From Bufo bufo (Eukaryota; Chordata; Amphibia; Anura; Bufonidae), in assembly GCF_905171765.1 (NCBI RefSeq), contig NC_053394.1, forward strand, positions 161,107,183 through 161,171,182: DNA of 64,000 nucleotides. Reading direction: 5' to 3'. The notes beneath the pieces were generated by a model. That model was not told the origin of the DNA. It saw only the letters and a list, made by a program, of their open reading frames with translations, and did not search any database. Shown one piece after another: positions 31,862 to 43,575 of this stretch. The translations under genes were made by a program, and so were the position numbers. The first letter of the stretch is position 1. Every line of letters starts with the position of its first letter.

Positions 31862-32372
31862 AAAAGGCTCAAAGTTCTCAAAAACTCAAGGCCGATAGGA
31901 GACGTTCAAGGGGGGTTAACTTTCAGGTTGGGGATAAAGTATGGTTGTCCTCCAAGAATCTATCTCTCAAGGTAGCTTCTAGAAAATTTGCTCCTCGTTT
32001 TATTGGACCATATAAGATCACGGAGGTGATTAACCCAGTATCATTTAGGTTGTAGCTGCCCGAGTCATTCCACATTCATAATGTGTTCCATAAATCTCTA
32101 CTTAAAAAATATTTTGAACCGGTAGTACCATCGAAAGCCTCGCCTCCGCCGATTCTTGTTAATGATGCTGTCGAGTATGTCGTGTCTAAAATAGTGGATG
32201 TCAGGAAGGTGCGTAACTCCTTGCAGTACCTGATTCACTAGAAGGGGTATGGACTTGAAGAGAGATCTTGGGTACCTGCCAGGGAGGTTCATGCTCCTAG
32301 ACTGGTTCGTAAACTTCATTTAGAACACCCTGAAAAGCCATCGCCTGAAGTCTTGGTCCGGTGGCCCCTCGT
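31862..32372 (+). pseudogene. Gypsy pol C-terminus: GPY/F module and chromodomain
   Basis: Decayed sequence after the integrase core. It includes a GPY/F-like segment (FIGPYKITEV near 32000) and, from about 32175, a chromodomain (EYVVSKIVDVRKVRNSLQYLIH then KGYG). Chromodomains bind methylated histone tails and direct insertion in chromoviruses. There are stops near 32055 and at 32240, where the chromodomain's conserved Trp is expected. The stub at 21309-21479 has Arg at that position, so the two copies lost it independently. Confidence 0.78.
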
Positions 32373-32383
32373 AAAAGGGGGGT
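32373..32383 (+). other. Polypurine tract of the Gypsy element
   Basis: AAAAGGGGGG immediately before the 3' LTR, the usual primer for plus-strand DNA synthesis. The same tract precedes the 5' LTR at 21467-21478. Confidence 0.75.
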
Positions 32384-32385
32384 AC

Positions 32386-33077
32386 TGTAACGGGGTTCCG
32401 AAGGTGCACTCGGTCCCCCATTGCCCGCAGAACTGTTGCTTAGCTTTGGGAATGAGGATCTGTGTTTGACCTCATTCCCAGGGCGGCTTTACTGCTGGGT
32501 GGCTCCCTGCTCCTAAGTCTGCCTTGAGCGCCGAGCTGATCACTCGGTGCTCAACTGGTTGGTCTGTCGGTCATGTGACTCTGGCCACGTCACATGGCCC
32601 TCACTCCCCACTATAAATACAGGAAGCCTGCTAGCCACAGGTTGCCTGTTAATTTCTAGGTTCCTGGCTATTTCTTGGACTACTGAATACTCACCTGATT
32701 CCATTCCCTGACGATCCTTTTGCCTGCTCCTCCTGTACTGCGCATCCGTCCTGGTATTGTGACCTCGGCTCCCACCCGACTACTCTCTTAGGACTCCTCT
32801 TGTACTTCTCTACTCTCCTGGTATTTGACCCCGGCTTCTCCTGACCATTCTTTGCTTAACCCTTTGTACTGCGTAGCTCTCTTGGTTCTGACCCAGTCCG
32901 TTCATGTTCCGTATTTTGTCTTGTCTGTCTTCCCTGCACGTATCCTAAGTTAGGGACTGTCGTCCAGTTGTCCCCTATCATCAGGACTCGTGAGGCAATT
33001 AGGCAGGGCCAGGGGTGAGGGTGGAGTGCAGTGGTCACTATCCTTCCCCCTGTGTGTGTGTGGACGTGACCGTTACA
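32386..33077 (+). repeat. 3' LTR of Ty3/Gypsy chromodomain element
   Basis: 692 bp from TGTAACGGGG to CCGTTACA, pairing with the 5' LTR. It includes the TATA box and GCCTGTTAAT start motif (about 32650). It is followed by the target duplication CGTTC (33078-33082). Confidence 0.92.
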
Positions 33078-33174
33078 CGTTCAGAACGGATGCAGACGGT
33101 TGTATTATCTGAACGGATCCATTGTGCAGATCCATGACGGATCCGCACCAAACGCGAGTGTGAAAGTAGCCTAA

Positions 33175-33653
33175 TTATTATGTCCACTGCTTTTTGTAGT
33201 CCACAGCACAAGGAGAGATTTATCATTCTTGTACACCAGAAAACTGATTAACAAAGGTTGCAAATTCTGTTTAAAATGTTTGTAAATGGCGTTTTACTGC
33301 CAGCCTCTCCATTTTTTGAAAGGGGTGGGCTTGGACATAAGCCCCAGAAGATTTACTTAATGTATGCCAGTTTTCTGCTGTAAATGATGACCGAAATCTA
33401 TGGCAGCTGTGAGCTGGCCAAGAATTAATTCAGGGCGCATAGACTGTCAGAGGATGCACTTAATTTTTAACCAGGCATGAACTTGCATCCCCCCTGCTCT
33501 TGATAAATTTCTCCTGAGATGTTTGGTGAGTGGAAAACAACTCCAAACATGTTCTGACAGTTGCTGGCTATTATGGGATGATGGGAGTTGTATTTCTACA
33601 GTAGCACTTGCTGAGCCAGAGGTTGGAGACCATTGTTCTAGAAGTTGAAATAA
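33175..33653. other. Region without a gene; old interspersed repeat fragments
   Basis: Holds fragments resembling common frog repeats: a GAGATTTATCATT...TGATAAATTTCTCCTGAG pair in opposite orientations (about 33210 and 33500) and a partial hAT-MITE arm (GATGATGGGAGTTGTA near 33580). No coding frame or RNA gene seen. Confidence 0.4.
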
Positions 33654-35680
33654 TTTCTTGTATCAATCGTTATCAGGGTTTTGGTTTATTTCTAGTTTAC
33701 ATCAAATTTTATATTTCTCCTCTATTGCCTCCACAATTGCCTGAAAACGATTTATATGTTGTATTCTTCCTTGCAGGTGTGCACATGTCCATTTTGAAGG
33801 AAGGATGACATCATAGCTACAGAGTTGACCGTCTGATAGCTTAGCTCGACTTCCCACCTCTCCTGAAGACCCCTCAGTCAAGTGGAGGACATCATCTCTG
33901 AAAGAGGGTCCCACAGATGCATCCTAGCAGTTTGAGCACCACTCCTACAATAGTCAATGCCCTGAGTGATTTCACTGGGGAATTACTCCAGGGTGGTACT
34001 TGTGTTGGGATGCTCCTCTGGCTATCATCATTCTATAAGATAATGATGTAGGTGTGTGCTGTCAATAACCCCATAAAGATTTGTTAATGTTTAGATGAAA
34101 TGGCTACTATCAGACAACCAGGAATGGATGTCTAACATCCCATGATCTATGCAGCTTATCTGGATACTTCATGAAGTACGGGAAGTCTAAGTAGCCATTT
34201 ATGGACAGGTAGTTAGCTAACAAATGAGAAATGCATATATGAGTAATAATGTAATGATCAAAAGAGGAGAAAATGTGTCAGGAAAGAATTAACTCTGATT
34301 TCTTGTATCAATCATTATCAGAGTTTTGGTTCATGTCTGTTTTCTTTCCACTTTCCTGCTTCTCCTCTATTGATATAACATTCAATTATTGCCTGGAAAT
34401 GATTAATATGTTATATTCCTAGTTGAGGGCGTGGATATGTCCATTTTGTAGGAAGGATGACATCACAGCTACAGAGTTGACCGTCTGATAGCCCAGCTCG
34501 ACTGCCCACCTCTCCTGAAGACCCCTCAGCATTTTGAGAGTTGGGTGGAGGACATCATCTCTGAAATAGGGTCCCACAGATGCACCCTAGCAGTTTGAGC
34601 ACCACTCTTACAAGAAGAGTCAATACCCTAAAAGCGTGATTTCACCGGGGATTACTCCGGGGTGGTCCTTGTGTTGGGATGCACCTCTGGCTGGCTGTCG
34701 TCATCCTTTTAGGTAGATAATGAAGTGAGTGCTGTCAATAACCCCATAAAGAAGCCGGAATGTTCAGATAAAATGGCAATTATGAGGTGGTCAGGAATGG
34801 ATATCTAACATCCCATGATGTATACAGCTTATCTAGATACTTCATGCAGTACATGCAATTTAAGGGGCCTTTTCTAGACAGCTAGGACAGATAGTTAGCT
34901 AACAAATCAATGAGAAATGCATATATGAGTGATAATGTAATGATCAAAAGAGGAGAAAATGTGAAATGAAAGAAGTAACTCTGATTTCTTGTATCAATCA
35001 TTATCAGGGTTTTGGCTCATGTCTGGTTTCTTTCCACTTTCCTGCTTCTCCTCTATTGATTTAACATTCAATAATTACCTAGAAATGATTAATATGTTAT
35101 ATTCCTAGTTAAGTGCGTGGACATGTCCATTTTGTAGGAAGGATGACATCACAGCTTCAGAGTTGACCGTCTGATAGCCCAGCTCGACTGCCCACCTCTC
35201 CTGAAGACCCCTCAGCTTTTTGAGAGTTGGGTGGAGGACATCATCTCTGAAAGAGGGTCCCACAGATGCCCCCTAGCAGTTTGAGCACCACTCCTACAAG
35301 AAGAGTCAATGCCCTAAAAGCGTGATTTCACCGGGGATTACTCCGGGGTGGTCCTTGTGTTGGGATGCACCTATGGCTGGCTGTCGTCATCTTTTTAGTT
35401 AGATAATTATATATGTGTGTGTGTTGTCAACAACTCCATAAAGATGTGTGAATGTTCAGATGAAATGGCTACTATGAGGCGGCCAGGAATGGATGTCTAA
35501 CATCCCATGATCTATGCAGCTTATCTGTATACTTCATGCAGTACAGGCAGTCTAAGGGGCCTTTTCTAGACAGGTAGGATAGATAGTTAGCTAATAAATC
35601 AATGAGAAATACATATGTGTGATAATGTAATGATCAAAATGGTGAAAAACATTAAAGAAATAAATTATTTCTGATACCCT
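33654..35680. repeat. Non-coding tandem triplication, unit 650-690 bp
   Basis: Three direct copies begin at TTCTTGTATCAATC at 33654, 34301 and 34985 (spacings 647 and 684). Shared landmarks include GTTGACCGTCTGATAGC, GGACATCATCTCTGAAA and a small hairpin (33975-33991, 34645-34660, 35331-35346). Copies 2 and 3 are closer to each other than to copy 1. No open frame is shared by all three. I do not recognise the family. Confidence 0.85.
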
Positions 35681-37252
35681 GCCTGCCTATAATCTAATTT
35701 CATTCATATTAATAATATATTCTGTTGTGCTTGAGAAAATTATACTTATATACGCATAAAAACTTTTTTAACAAGAAGACCTCATATCTTGAGGACCCGT
35801 CGAGCCTACCATCAACACCCCCACATTCCAAGAAGACAGAAGACAAGGACACATATCTCTGGAATATGACTGCTCGCATTCTAATTAGTTGTTTACCATG
35901 TTCAATACTACATGCTCTTTGCATGCTGTATGTGACTATATTGTCATATTACAATATATTGTCATATTACTTTATTGTAATCCCCTGCGGGGACCCTTAA
36001 AATGAGTGGAGAGGCAATTCTTCTTGAACTAGATGATCGCGTTAATTGTCTTCATTAAAGTGGGCAACGTTAGCCAGTTGTTGACAGCCCATTTATATAC
36101 ATCTGGGGGGGGGTTGCATTTAACTCCACAAGGACATTTCTGAGTGTCCTTGCAGAGTTAGGATACTTTCACTTCTGCGCTTTTACTTTCAGCTATTGAG
36201 ATCCGTCAACCGCTTCAGTTTTGTCCCCATTCATAGTCAATGGGGACAAAACTGAACTGAAGGGAACAAAGTGCACTAAAATGCATTTCGTTCCATTTCA
36301 TTGTGTTCCAATGACGGACACAAAAAACACTGCAAGCAGAGCTTTTGAGTGCGTTCTGGGATGCAGAGCAAGACGGATGGTAAATAAATAGTGGCATGCA
36401 CTCGGCTGGGATCCTTCTTTTGCGGATCCGCCATTTACAGACAATAAAACACGACCGTGTACATGAGACCTAATATGTATATTTACTCATATTCCTATGT
36501 AGTCCTACAGCCTGTCCACCTCATGCTGTGAGTAGAGACTTTATCTCTAGACCTCCATACATTTCCTTGGGATTGAGTGATTTGCTTGTGTGAAGATTGG
36601 TGCTTATCTTATTAAACAATACCACAAGGGCCCAGTTGACCCAACATCTGGTATTAGCATAATTGAATTGGATGAAACAATAGATGTTCCTACCACCACA
36701 CAGCCTCCCAGATTCAGCGGAGCCGAAAGTCATCCTTTATCAAATACAGAAGGATCAGAACAATATGGGATACAACTCACACAATAAGATATATAATACA
36801 CGCTACAAGATAGACCGTCTATCTATCGCAGGTCCGATTCTACCTAACTGGTCAGAAAATTCCATACTGGATGAATAAACTCAACCCGAATTCAAAGTCC
36901 TCCAACTGTCCTGAAAATTCTTAGATGACACTTAACCAGTTTTGTTTTAAAATGAAAGTCATAGCTTACTTCAGTGTAAGTGTTCATAGGGGAAAACAGC
37001 AGGACACTTTTATTTGAGCTCCTTATCACATAGAGAAATAAACATAAGACACGGTTATCCATTTCAAAATCATTTATTAAAACAAAATCCCTGCAGAGAA
37101 AAATTGTGATCCAGAAGAAGGCAAAAACCTGGACACAATTGGCCAGTTTGTGTCACAGGGAAAAAAATCCTTCTTGACACTGAGAAAAAGCCATCGGTCG
37201 GGAGACCCTGGATCAGAGCCATTGATAATTTCACCTGGTTGGGGTCTACTTA
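35681..37252. other. Region without a recognisable gene
   Basis: 35681-36110 is AT-rich with short palindromic ATATTGTCATATTAC repeats near 35940. 36170-36475 contains GGATACTTTCAC and GCGGATCCGCC motifs and a palindromic TCCCCATTCATAGTCAATGGGGA, and looks like a decayed Harbinger-type MITE. 36480-37250 has no clear structure; open frames of 60-65 codons there match nothing I know. Confidence 0.4.
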
Positions 37253-39119
37253 GGCTACTTTCACACTTGCGTTCGGGGTTCCGCTTGTGAGTTCTGTTTG
37301 AAGGCTCTCACAAGCGGCCCCGAACGGATCCGTACAGCCCCAATGCATTCTGAATGGATGCGGATCCGCTCAGAATGCATCAGTTTGGCACCGTTTGGCC
37401 TCCGTTCCGCTCAGCAGGCGGACACCCGAACGCAGCTTGCAGCGTTTTTGTGTCCGCCTGGCCGTGCGGAGCCAAACGGATCCGTCCATACTTACAATGC
37501 AAGTCAATGGGGACGGATCCGTTTGACGTTGACACAATATGGTGCAATTTCAAACGGATCCGTCCCCCATTGACTTTCAATGTAAAGTCAGGAGTCCCCT
37601 ATTAATATACCATCAGATCGGAGTTTTCTCCAATCCGATGGTATATTTTAACTTGAAGCGTCCCCATCACCATGGGAACGCCTCTATGTTAGAATATACC
37701 ATCGGATTTGAGTTAGATCGTGAAACTCAGATCCGACAGTATATTCTAACACAGAGGCGTTCCCATGGTGATGGGGACGCTTCAAGTTAGAATATACTGA
37801 GAACTGTGTACATGACTGCCCCCTGCTGCCTGGCAGGTGCTGCCAGGCAGCAGGGGGCAGACCCCCCCCCCCCCTGTATTAAACACATTGGTGGCCAGTG
37901 CGGCCCCCCCTCCCTCCCTCCCCAGTATTAAATGTGACCAGTGCGGCCCCCCTCCCTCTATATTCATTGGTGGCCAGTGCGGCCCCCCCTCCCTCCCCAG
38001 TATTAAATGTGACCAGTACGGCCCCCCTTCCGCTATATTCATTGGTGGCCAGTGCGGATTCCCAGTATTATATGTGACCAGTGTGGCCTCCCCTCTCCCC
38101 CCCCCCGCTAATTAAAATCCCCCCCCCCCCATCATTGGTGGCAGTGGAGAGTACTGATCGGAGTCCCAGTTTAATCGCTGGGGCTCCGATCGGTAACCAT
38201 GGCAAACAGGACGCTACTGCAGTCCTGGTTGCCATGGTTACTTAGCAATTTTTAGAAGCATTATACTTACCTGCGAGCTGCGATGTCTGTGACCGGCCGG
38301 GCGCTCCTCCTACTGGTAAGTGACAGGTCTGTTCTATAAGCAATGCGCCGCACAGACATTTCACTTACCAGTAGGAGGAGCTCCTGGCCGGTCACAGACA
38401 TCGCAGGTAAGTATAATGCTTCTATTTATTGCTAAGTAACCATGGTAGCCTAGACTGCAATAGCGTCTTGGCTGCCATGGGAACCGATCGGAGCCCCAGC
38501 GATTAAACTGGGACTGCGATCGGAACTCTCCGCTGCCACCAATGATGGGGGGGGGGGGGGATTTTAATTAGGGGGGGGAGGGGAGGCCGCACTGGTCACA
38601 TTTAATACTGGGAATCTGCACTGGCCACCAATGAATATAGAGGGAGGGGGGCCGCAGTGGTCACATTTAATACTGGGGAGGGAGGGGGGGCCGCACTGGC
38701 CACCAATGAATATAGAGGGAGGGGGCCGCACTGGTCACATTTAATACAGGGGAGGGAGGGGGTCTGCCCCCTCCTGCCTGGCAGCACCTGATCTCCTACA
38801 GGGGGCTATGATTCGCACAATAATTGTGCGGATCACAGCCCCATGTAAGAGATCGGGTGTTGCCAAGCAGCAGGGGGCAGTCATGTACACAGTTCTTTTA
38901 GTATATTCTAACTTGAAGCGTCCCCATCACCATGGGAACGCCTCTGTGTTAGAATATACTGTCGGATCTGAGTTTTCACGAAGTGAAAAATCTGATCTGT
39001 AAAAACCAGTTATGCAGACGGATCCGTTCTGAACGGATGCAAGCGTTTGCATTATAGGAGCGGATCCGTCTGTGCAGACACCAGACGGATCCGCTCCAAA
39101 CGCAAGTGTGAAAGTAGCC
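37253..39119. mobile_element. Harbinger-type element enclosing a large inverted repeat
   Basis: The ends are GGCTACTTTCACACTTGCGT and its complement, flanked by TTA at 37250-37252 and 39120-39122. They match the MITE at 20915-33171. The outer arms hold the usual GGATCCGTT motifs (37310-37580 and 39010-39110). The 1.87-kb length comes from nested sequence inside, with no transposase frame. Confidence 0.78.
37620..38990. repeat. Nested palindromes inside the Harbinger-type element
   Basis: A central inverted repeat has arms at about 37830-38330 and 38350-38880 and a centre near 38340 (TTACCAGTAGGAGG and complement). Its arms contain long C or G runs and repeated GTATTAAATGTGACCAGTGC blocks. 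Outside lie three copies of TTGAAGCGTCCCCATCACCA in both orientations near 37655, 37775 and 38914. The homopolymer runs may be unreliable in the assembly. Confidence 0.75.
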
Positions 39120-39140
39120 TTACCTGTATATCTCACTTAC

Positions 39141-39450
39141 CTATTGTGAAGGATGGAAATATATTGAAATGTGCCCATCTGACCTCCATGTTGGATGTGC
39201 ACACGGAGACGAAGACTGTTGTGATCTCTGTTGACTCTTGGTTTCTACATCTGGGACGGTGGTCTGGGGCTTGTATCCTGAAACCTTCTTGCCTTAACTA
39301 TCAGCCTGGCGTCCACCGGCATGCCACGCAGATAGGAAGACTGTTGTAACCGTCTCCGTGTGGTTGGTGATTGAACCTGCTTGGTCGCTGCATCATAAAT
39401 TTTGGTGATGCTATGAATGCTGTGTGTTTAATCCATAAAGTCGAGTTCCT
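39141..39450 (-). other. Unrecognised protein-like open frame ending at a splice-donor consensus
   Basis: On the minus strand a frame from about 39450 to 39141 is open apart from one TAG near 39236, and encodes a basic peptide (DAATKQVQSPTTRRRLQQ, then GMPVDARLIVKARRFQ). It stops at TAG|GTAAGTGAG, a strong donor match, with the GT at 39140-39139. I cannot assign a family. It could be a decayed exon, a transposase fragment or chance. Confidence 0.25.
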
Positions 39451-40562
39451 ATAGAAGCACAGAAAAGCATAGTAAAAATCTGGTTGGAAACCAACTGTTT
39501 CAGATTGATAGACAAAACCTGCCCTGCGGGGTAAAATATCTGCACATTAACGGCATATCCATATATAAAATGTCACATCTGAAAAGAGCGGAGCTCGCCT
39601 ACTTAGCTATTTTCTTAAGCCCCACTAAAGTGAAAGGAGAGAGCAGCACAACGTCGGCCACTTCCCCCTTTCCTGGCTGTGTGTGACAGGGTCCCGTTCT
39701 TGAGACAGCAGCAGGTGTCAGAGGTAGGAACTTAGACACTGTAACCTGGGAATGTGCCATAAATTTCCAGATAGAACAAGCCCTTTAATAACAGAGGACA
39801 CAGCACCCTCTAAGCAGATCCTGGAATGTCCCCTTCATTATGTTGTAGGGCTGGTAGGATATATGCACTTGCACTACCAGTTCTGGCTCTATGGCATGGC
39901 CACATGGGGAAGATTGCCCAACATGGAAATTTTCCTGCAGATTTTGCTGACATTCCACAGTGGATTTCGGTGCGGATTTACCAAAGATCTAACTCTACGC
40001 ATTGCAAACAGTGAAATATACAGTGGAAATCTGTAGCACAAATTAAACCAATCAGATTCCATCTTTTATTTTGGACAGCTCTTTTGGAAAATGAAATGAG
40101 GAATCTGGTTGGTTGCTATGGGCAACTAAGCCAGTTCTACTTTACACCAGTTTGATAAATGACCCCCTTAATTCTTCTCTATTCGTTTTGAATGTGTACT
40201 CTTTGTGGAAGCTTCCATGCTGATTTTTTTTAGATGAGGTATTGGTCATTTCAAAGACAATGTATAAGAAACTGGTCATACTAAAATCTTGATAATGTGA
40301 TAGTTTGGTAGATCACTACTTATTGGCACCAAAAGAAAAGTCCACTGGAATCTGTGTAAATTCAGATGTAGCAAATGGACTTGAGGGCATGGATGTGCAT
40401 ATTACACCTCAAATCTGTCATTACACTCCCTAACTTACTATTGTTAGGGCAGCTTTTAAATGCCATAGTGATTAGGGGCCTTTCTAGTGACAAGTACATT
40501 GTAGAGTCTCCAGTCAGTCAAGAAATGGTTAATACTTGGGACCACTGTGGCTGACTTCATAG
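39451..40562. other. Region without a gene; contains a palindromic repeat
   Basis: At about 40045-40170 is an imperfect palindrome with AAACCAATCAGATTCCA and GGAATCTGGTTGGTTGC, followed by GCTATGGGCAACTAAGCC, a common vertebrate interspersed motif. The remainder shows no coding frame, RNA gene or tandem repeat. Confidence 0.4.
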
Positions 40563-40627
40563 TTAACCCCTTAAGGGCACATGACGTACCGGTACGGCAT
40601 GTTTCCCGAGTCCTTAAGGACACATGA

Positions 40628-40815
40628 CGTACCGGTAAGTCATGTGTTGTTCCGATCACTGTCGCCCGGCTGGCGGTGATCGGAACAAGGTGCCTGCTCA
40701 AATCATTGAGCAGGCACCTTGGCTAAATGCGCGGGGGGGTCCCGTGACACCCCCCCCCCCCCCCGTGTCGGTGATCGCAGCAAACCGCAGGTCAATTCAG
40801 ACCTGCGGTTTGCTG
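40628..40815. repeat. Subterminal hairpins of the left piggyBac-like end
   Basis: Three successive hairpins: GTTCCGATCAC...GTGATCGGAAC, AAGGTGCCTGCTCAA...TTGAGCAGGCACCTT and GCAGCAAACCGCAGGT...ACCTGCGGTTTGCTGC. The last is also present inside the right end (about 49690-49730). A C-run at 40749-40763 separates the last two. Confidence 0.8.
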
Positions 40816-41859
40816 CACTTTCTGCAGTTTCTGTAAATAACATCACACCCTCCCACAGCCACCTCAAGCACACAGTTCCATGTCAATAACATCCCTCCCT
40901 TCAGCCCTAACATACATCTCAGTTAAATAACTACAACTCCCAGCATTGCTCTGCCTCTCCCTTAACTTACCTCTCCTCATGTACAGACATCACCATTAGG
41001 CTTCTTCTCCTCTTCACTCCGGTCCAATCCTGCACTGGTGACATGATGGTGACATCATCCAGGTCATCCTATCACAGCCTGTTTTGCTGATCACATGACC
41101 TGTGATGTCACCACAGGTCCTTCACCTCTTCCCAGTGTATTAGATTCTATTGTATTGCCGTTCTGTGTACGGCAATACAGTTGTAGCTAGCAGGCAGGCA
41201 GGACATTCGGGGCATGGGACAAAACATCCGGGGCCCAGGCCAGGAGCAACTGGGCCCGGGGCAGCTGCCCCTTTTGCCCTGCGGCAAAGACGGCCCTGGT
41301 GGCCAGTGGTTATACCAGAGTGTCAGCACATTGGTGACACTCTGGTATAAACGGCTGACATCTGTGCTGTGATGTCAGCCGTTTAACCCTTTCCATACCA
41401 TGGTCCGTACGGACCGCGGTATGGAAGAGCAGGGGTTAACAGTCGGGAGCTCCCTCCCTCTCCCATCGGGGGGCTGCTGTGCCTTTGCAGCCCCCAGACA
41501 GGATGGGGTCACAGAGGGAGGGAGCCTCCCTCCTTACCCTTCCCCGTCTGCGCAGTTATGGCCACAACTGAGCAGATGGGGAAGGTTCCCATGGCAACAG
41601 GACGCCTTCTCAGGCATTCTGCTGTCCATGGTGCTGAACAGATCTGTGCTAAAGGCATAGATCTGTTCAGACAAAGTGTAAGTTAAATACAGTACAATAC
41701 ACTATATAGTGTACTGTACTGTATTATTCAGACATCAGACCCACTGGATCTTCAAGAACCAAGTGGGTCTGGGTCAAAAAAAAGTGAAAAAAGTAAAGTA
41801 AAAAAAAAAAAACATTTATCACTGAATAAAAATGTAATAAATAAAATACATTACAGATA

Positions 41860-42700
41860 TTAGGTATCGGCGTGTCCGTAACGACCTCATCTATAAAACG
41901 GTCATGTTACTTTCCCCGCACGGTGAACTCCATAAAAAAAATAAAAATAAACTATGAGAAAATTGAAATTTTGCCCACCTTACTTCCCAAAAAAGGTAAT
42001 AAAAGTGATCAAAAAAGTCGCATGTACGCCAAAATAGTACCAATCAAACCGTCATCTCATCCCGCAAAAATCATACCCTACCCAAGATAATCGCCGAAAA
42101 ACTGAAAAAACTATGGCTCTTAGACTATGGAAACACTAAAACATTATTTTTTTTTTGTTTCAAAACTTACATAAATAAAAATAAAGTATGCATATTAGGT
42201 ATCGCCGCGTCCATATCGACCGGCTCTATAAAAATATCACATGACCTAACCCCTCAGGTGACCACCGTAAAAAAATAAAAATAAAAACAGTGTAAAAAAA
42301 GCCATTTTTTGTCATCTTACGTCACAAAAAGTGTAATAGCAAGCGATCAAAAAGTCATATGCACCCCAAAATAGTGCCAATCAAACCGTCATCTCATCCC
42401 GCAAAAAATGAGACCCTACTTAAGATAATCGCCCAAAAACTGAAAAAACTATGGCTCTTAGACTATGGAGACACTAAAACATTTTTTTTGTTTTAAAAAT
42501 GAAGTCATTGTATAAAACTTACATAAATAAAAAAAATTGTATACATATTAGGTATCACCGCGTCCGTGACAACCTGCTCTATAAAATTACCACATGATCT
42601 AACCTGTCAGATGAATGTTGTAAATTACAAAAAAAAACAACTTGCCAAAAAAGCTATTTCTTGTTACCTTGCCGCACTAAAAGTGTAATATAGAGCAACC
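41860..42700. repeat. Three tandem units of about 345 bp inside the piggyBac-like element
   Basis: ATTAGGTATCG(C/G)CG(C/T)GTCC recurs at about 41860, 42194 and 42548, each followed by CTATAAAA and CTCATCCCGCAAAAA-type motifs. An inverted relative is at about 47460-47880, and a further one is outside the element at 62836. No coding role is apparent. Confidence 0.75.
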
Positions 42701-42754
42701 GAAAATCATATGTACCCTAAACTAGTACCAAAAAAACTGCCACCCTATCCCGTA

Positions 42755-43575
42755 GTTTCTAAAATGGGGTCACTTTTTTGGAGTTTCTACTCTAGGGGTG
42801 CATCAGGGGGCTTCAAATGGGACATGGTGTCAAAAAACCAGTCCAGCAAAATCTGGCTTCCAAAAACCATACGGCGCACCTTTCCCTCTACGCCCTGCCG
42901 TGTGCCCGTACAGCAGTTTATGGCCACATATGGGGTGTTTCTGTAAACTACAGAATTAGGGCCATAAATAATAAGTTTTGTTTGGCTATTAACCCTTGCT
43001 TTGTAACTGGCAAAAAAATATTAAAATGGAAAATCTGCCGAAAAAGTGAAATTTTGAAATTGTATCTCTATTTTCCATTAAATCTTGTGCAACACCTAAA
43101 GGGTTAACAAAGTTTGTAAAATCAGTTTTAAATACCTTGAGGGGTGTAGTTTCTTAGATGGGGTCACTTTTATGGAGTTTCTACTCTAGGGGTGCATTAG
43201 GGGGGCTTCAAATGGGACATGGTGTCAAAAAACCAGTCCAGCAAAATCTGTCTTCCAAAAACCATACGGCGCACCTTTCACTCTACGCCCCGCTGTGTGG
43301 CCGTACAGTAGTTTACGGCCACATATGGGGTGTTTCTGTAAACGGCAGAGTCAGGGCAATAAAGATACAGTCTTGTTTGGCTGTTAACCCTTGCTTTGTT
43401 AGTGGAAAAAATGGGTTAAAATGGAAAATTAGGCAAAAAAATGAAATTCTCAAATTTCATCCCCATTTGCCAATAACTCTTGTGCAACACCTAAAGGGTT
43501 AACAAAGTTTGTAAAAATCAGTTTTGAATACCTTGAGGGGTGTAGTTTATAGAATAGGGTCATTTTTGGGCGGTT
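42755..43575. repeat. Tandem units of about 392 bp inside the piggyBac-like element
   Basis: GTAGTTTCT(A/T)A(A/G)ATGGGGTCAC starts units at 42755, 43147 and, partial, 43543. Each carries GTTTCTACTCTAGGGGTGCA and GGGTTAACAAAGTTTGTAAA. Further copies are at 46731 and 47127 (direct) and 46131-46560 (inverted). Frames of 65-114 codons in these units are not conserved. Confidence 0.8.

Larger units (their letters stand above)
20915..33171. mobile_element. Harbinger-type MITE, split by a Gypsy element
   Basis: Terminal inverted repeats start GGCTACTTTCA at 20915 and end TGAAAGTAGCC at 33171, flanked by TAA at 20912-20914 and 33172-33174. A 3-bp TWA target duplication is characteristic of PIF/Harbinger. 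Removing the Gypsy insertion leaves about 0.45 kb, rich in GGATCCGTT-type motifs, without coding capacity. A relative lies at 37253-39119 with the same ends and a TTA duplication. Confidence 0.75.

Noticed and set aside
33654..35680. Known small RNA genes (U-snRNA, snoRNA, 7SK, vault RNA, miR-427 cluster) in the triplication
   Set aside because: None of the diagnostic motifs I know for these RNAs is present.
42710..43502. Frames of 78-114 codons recurring in the 392-bp units
   Set aside because: They are broken or shifted in other copies of the unit and have no recognisable domain.
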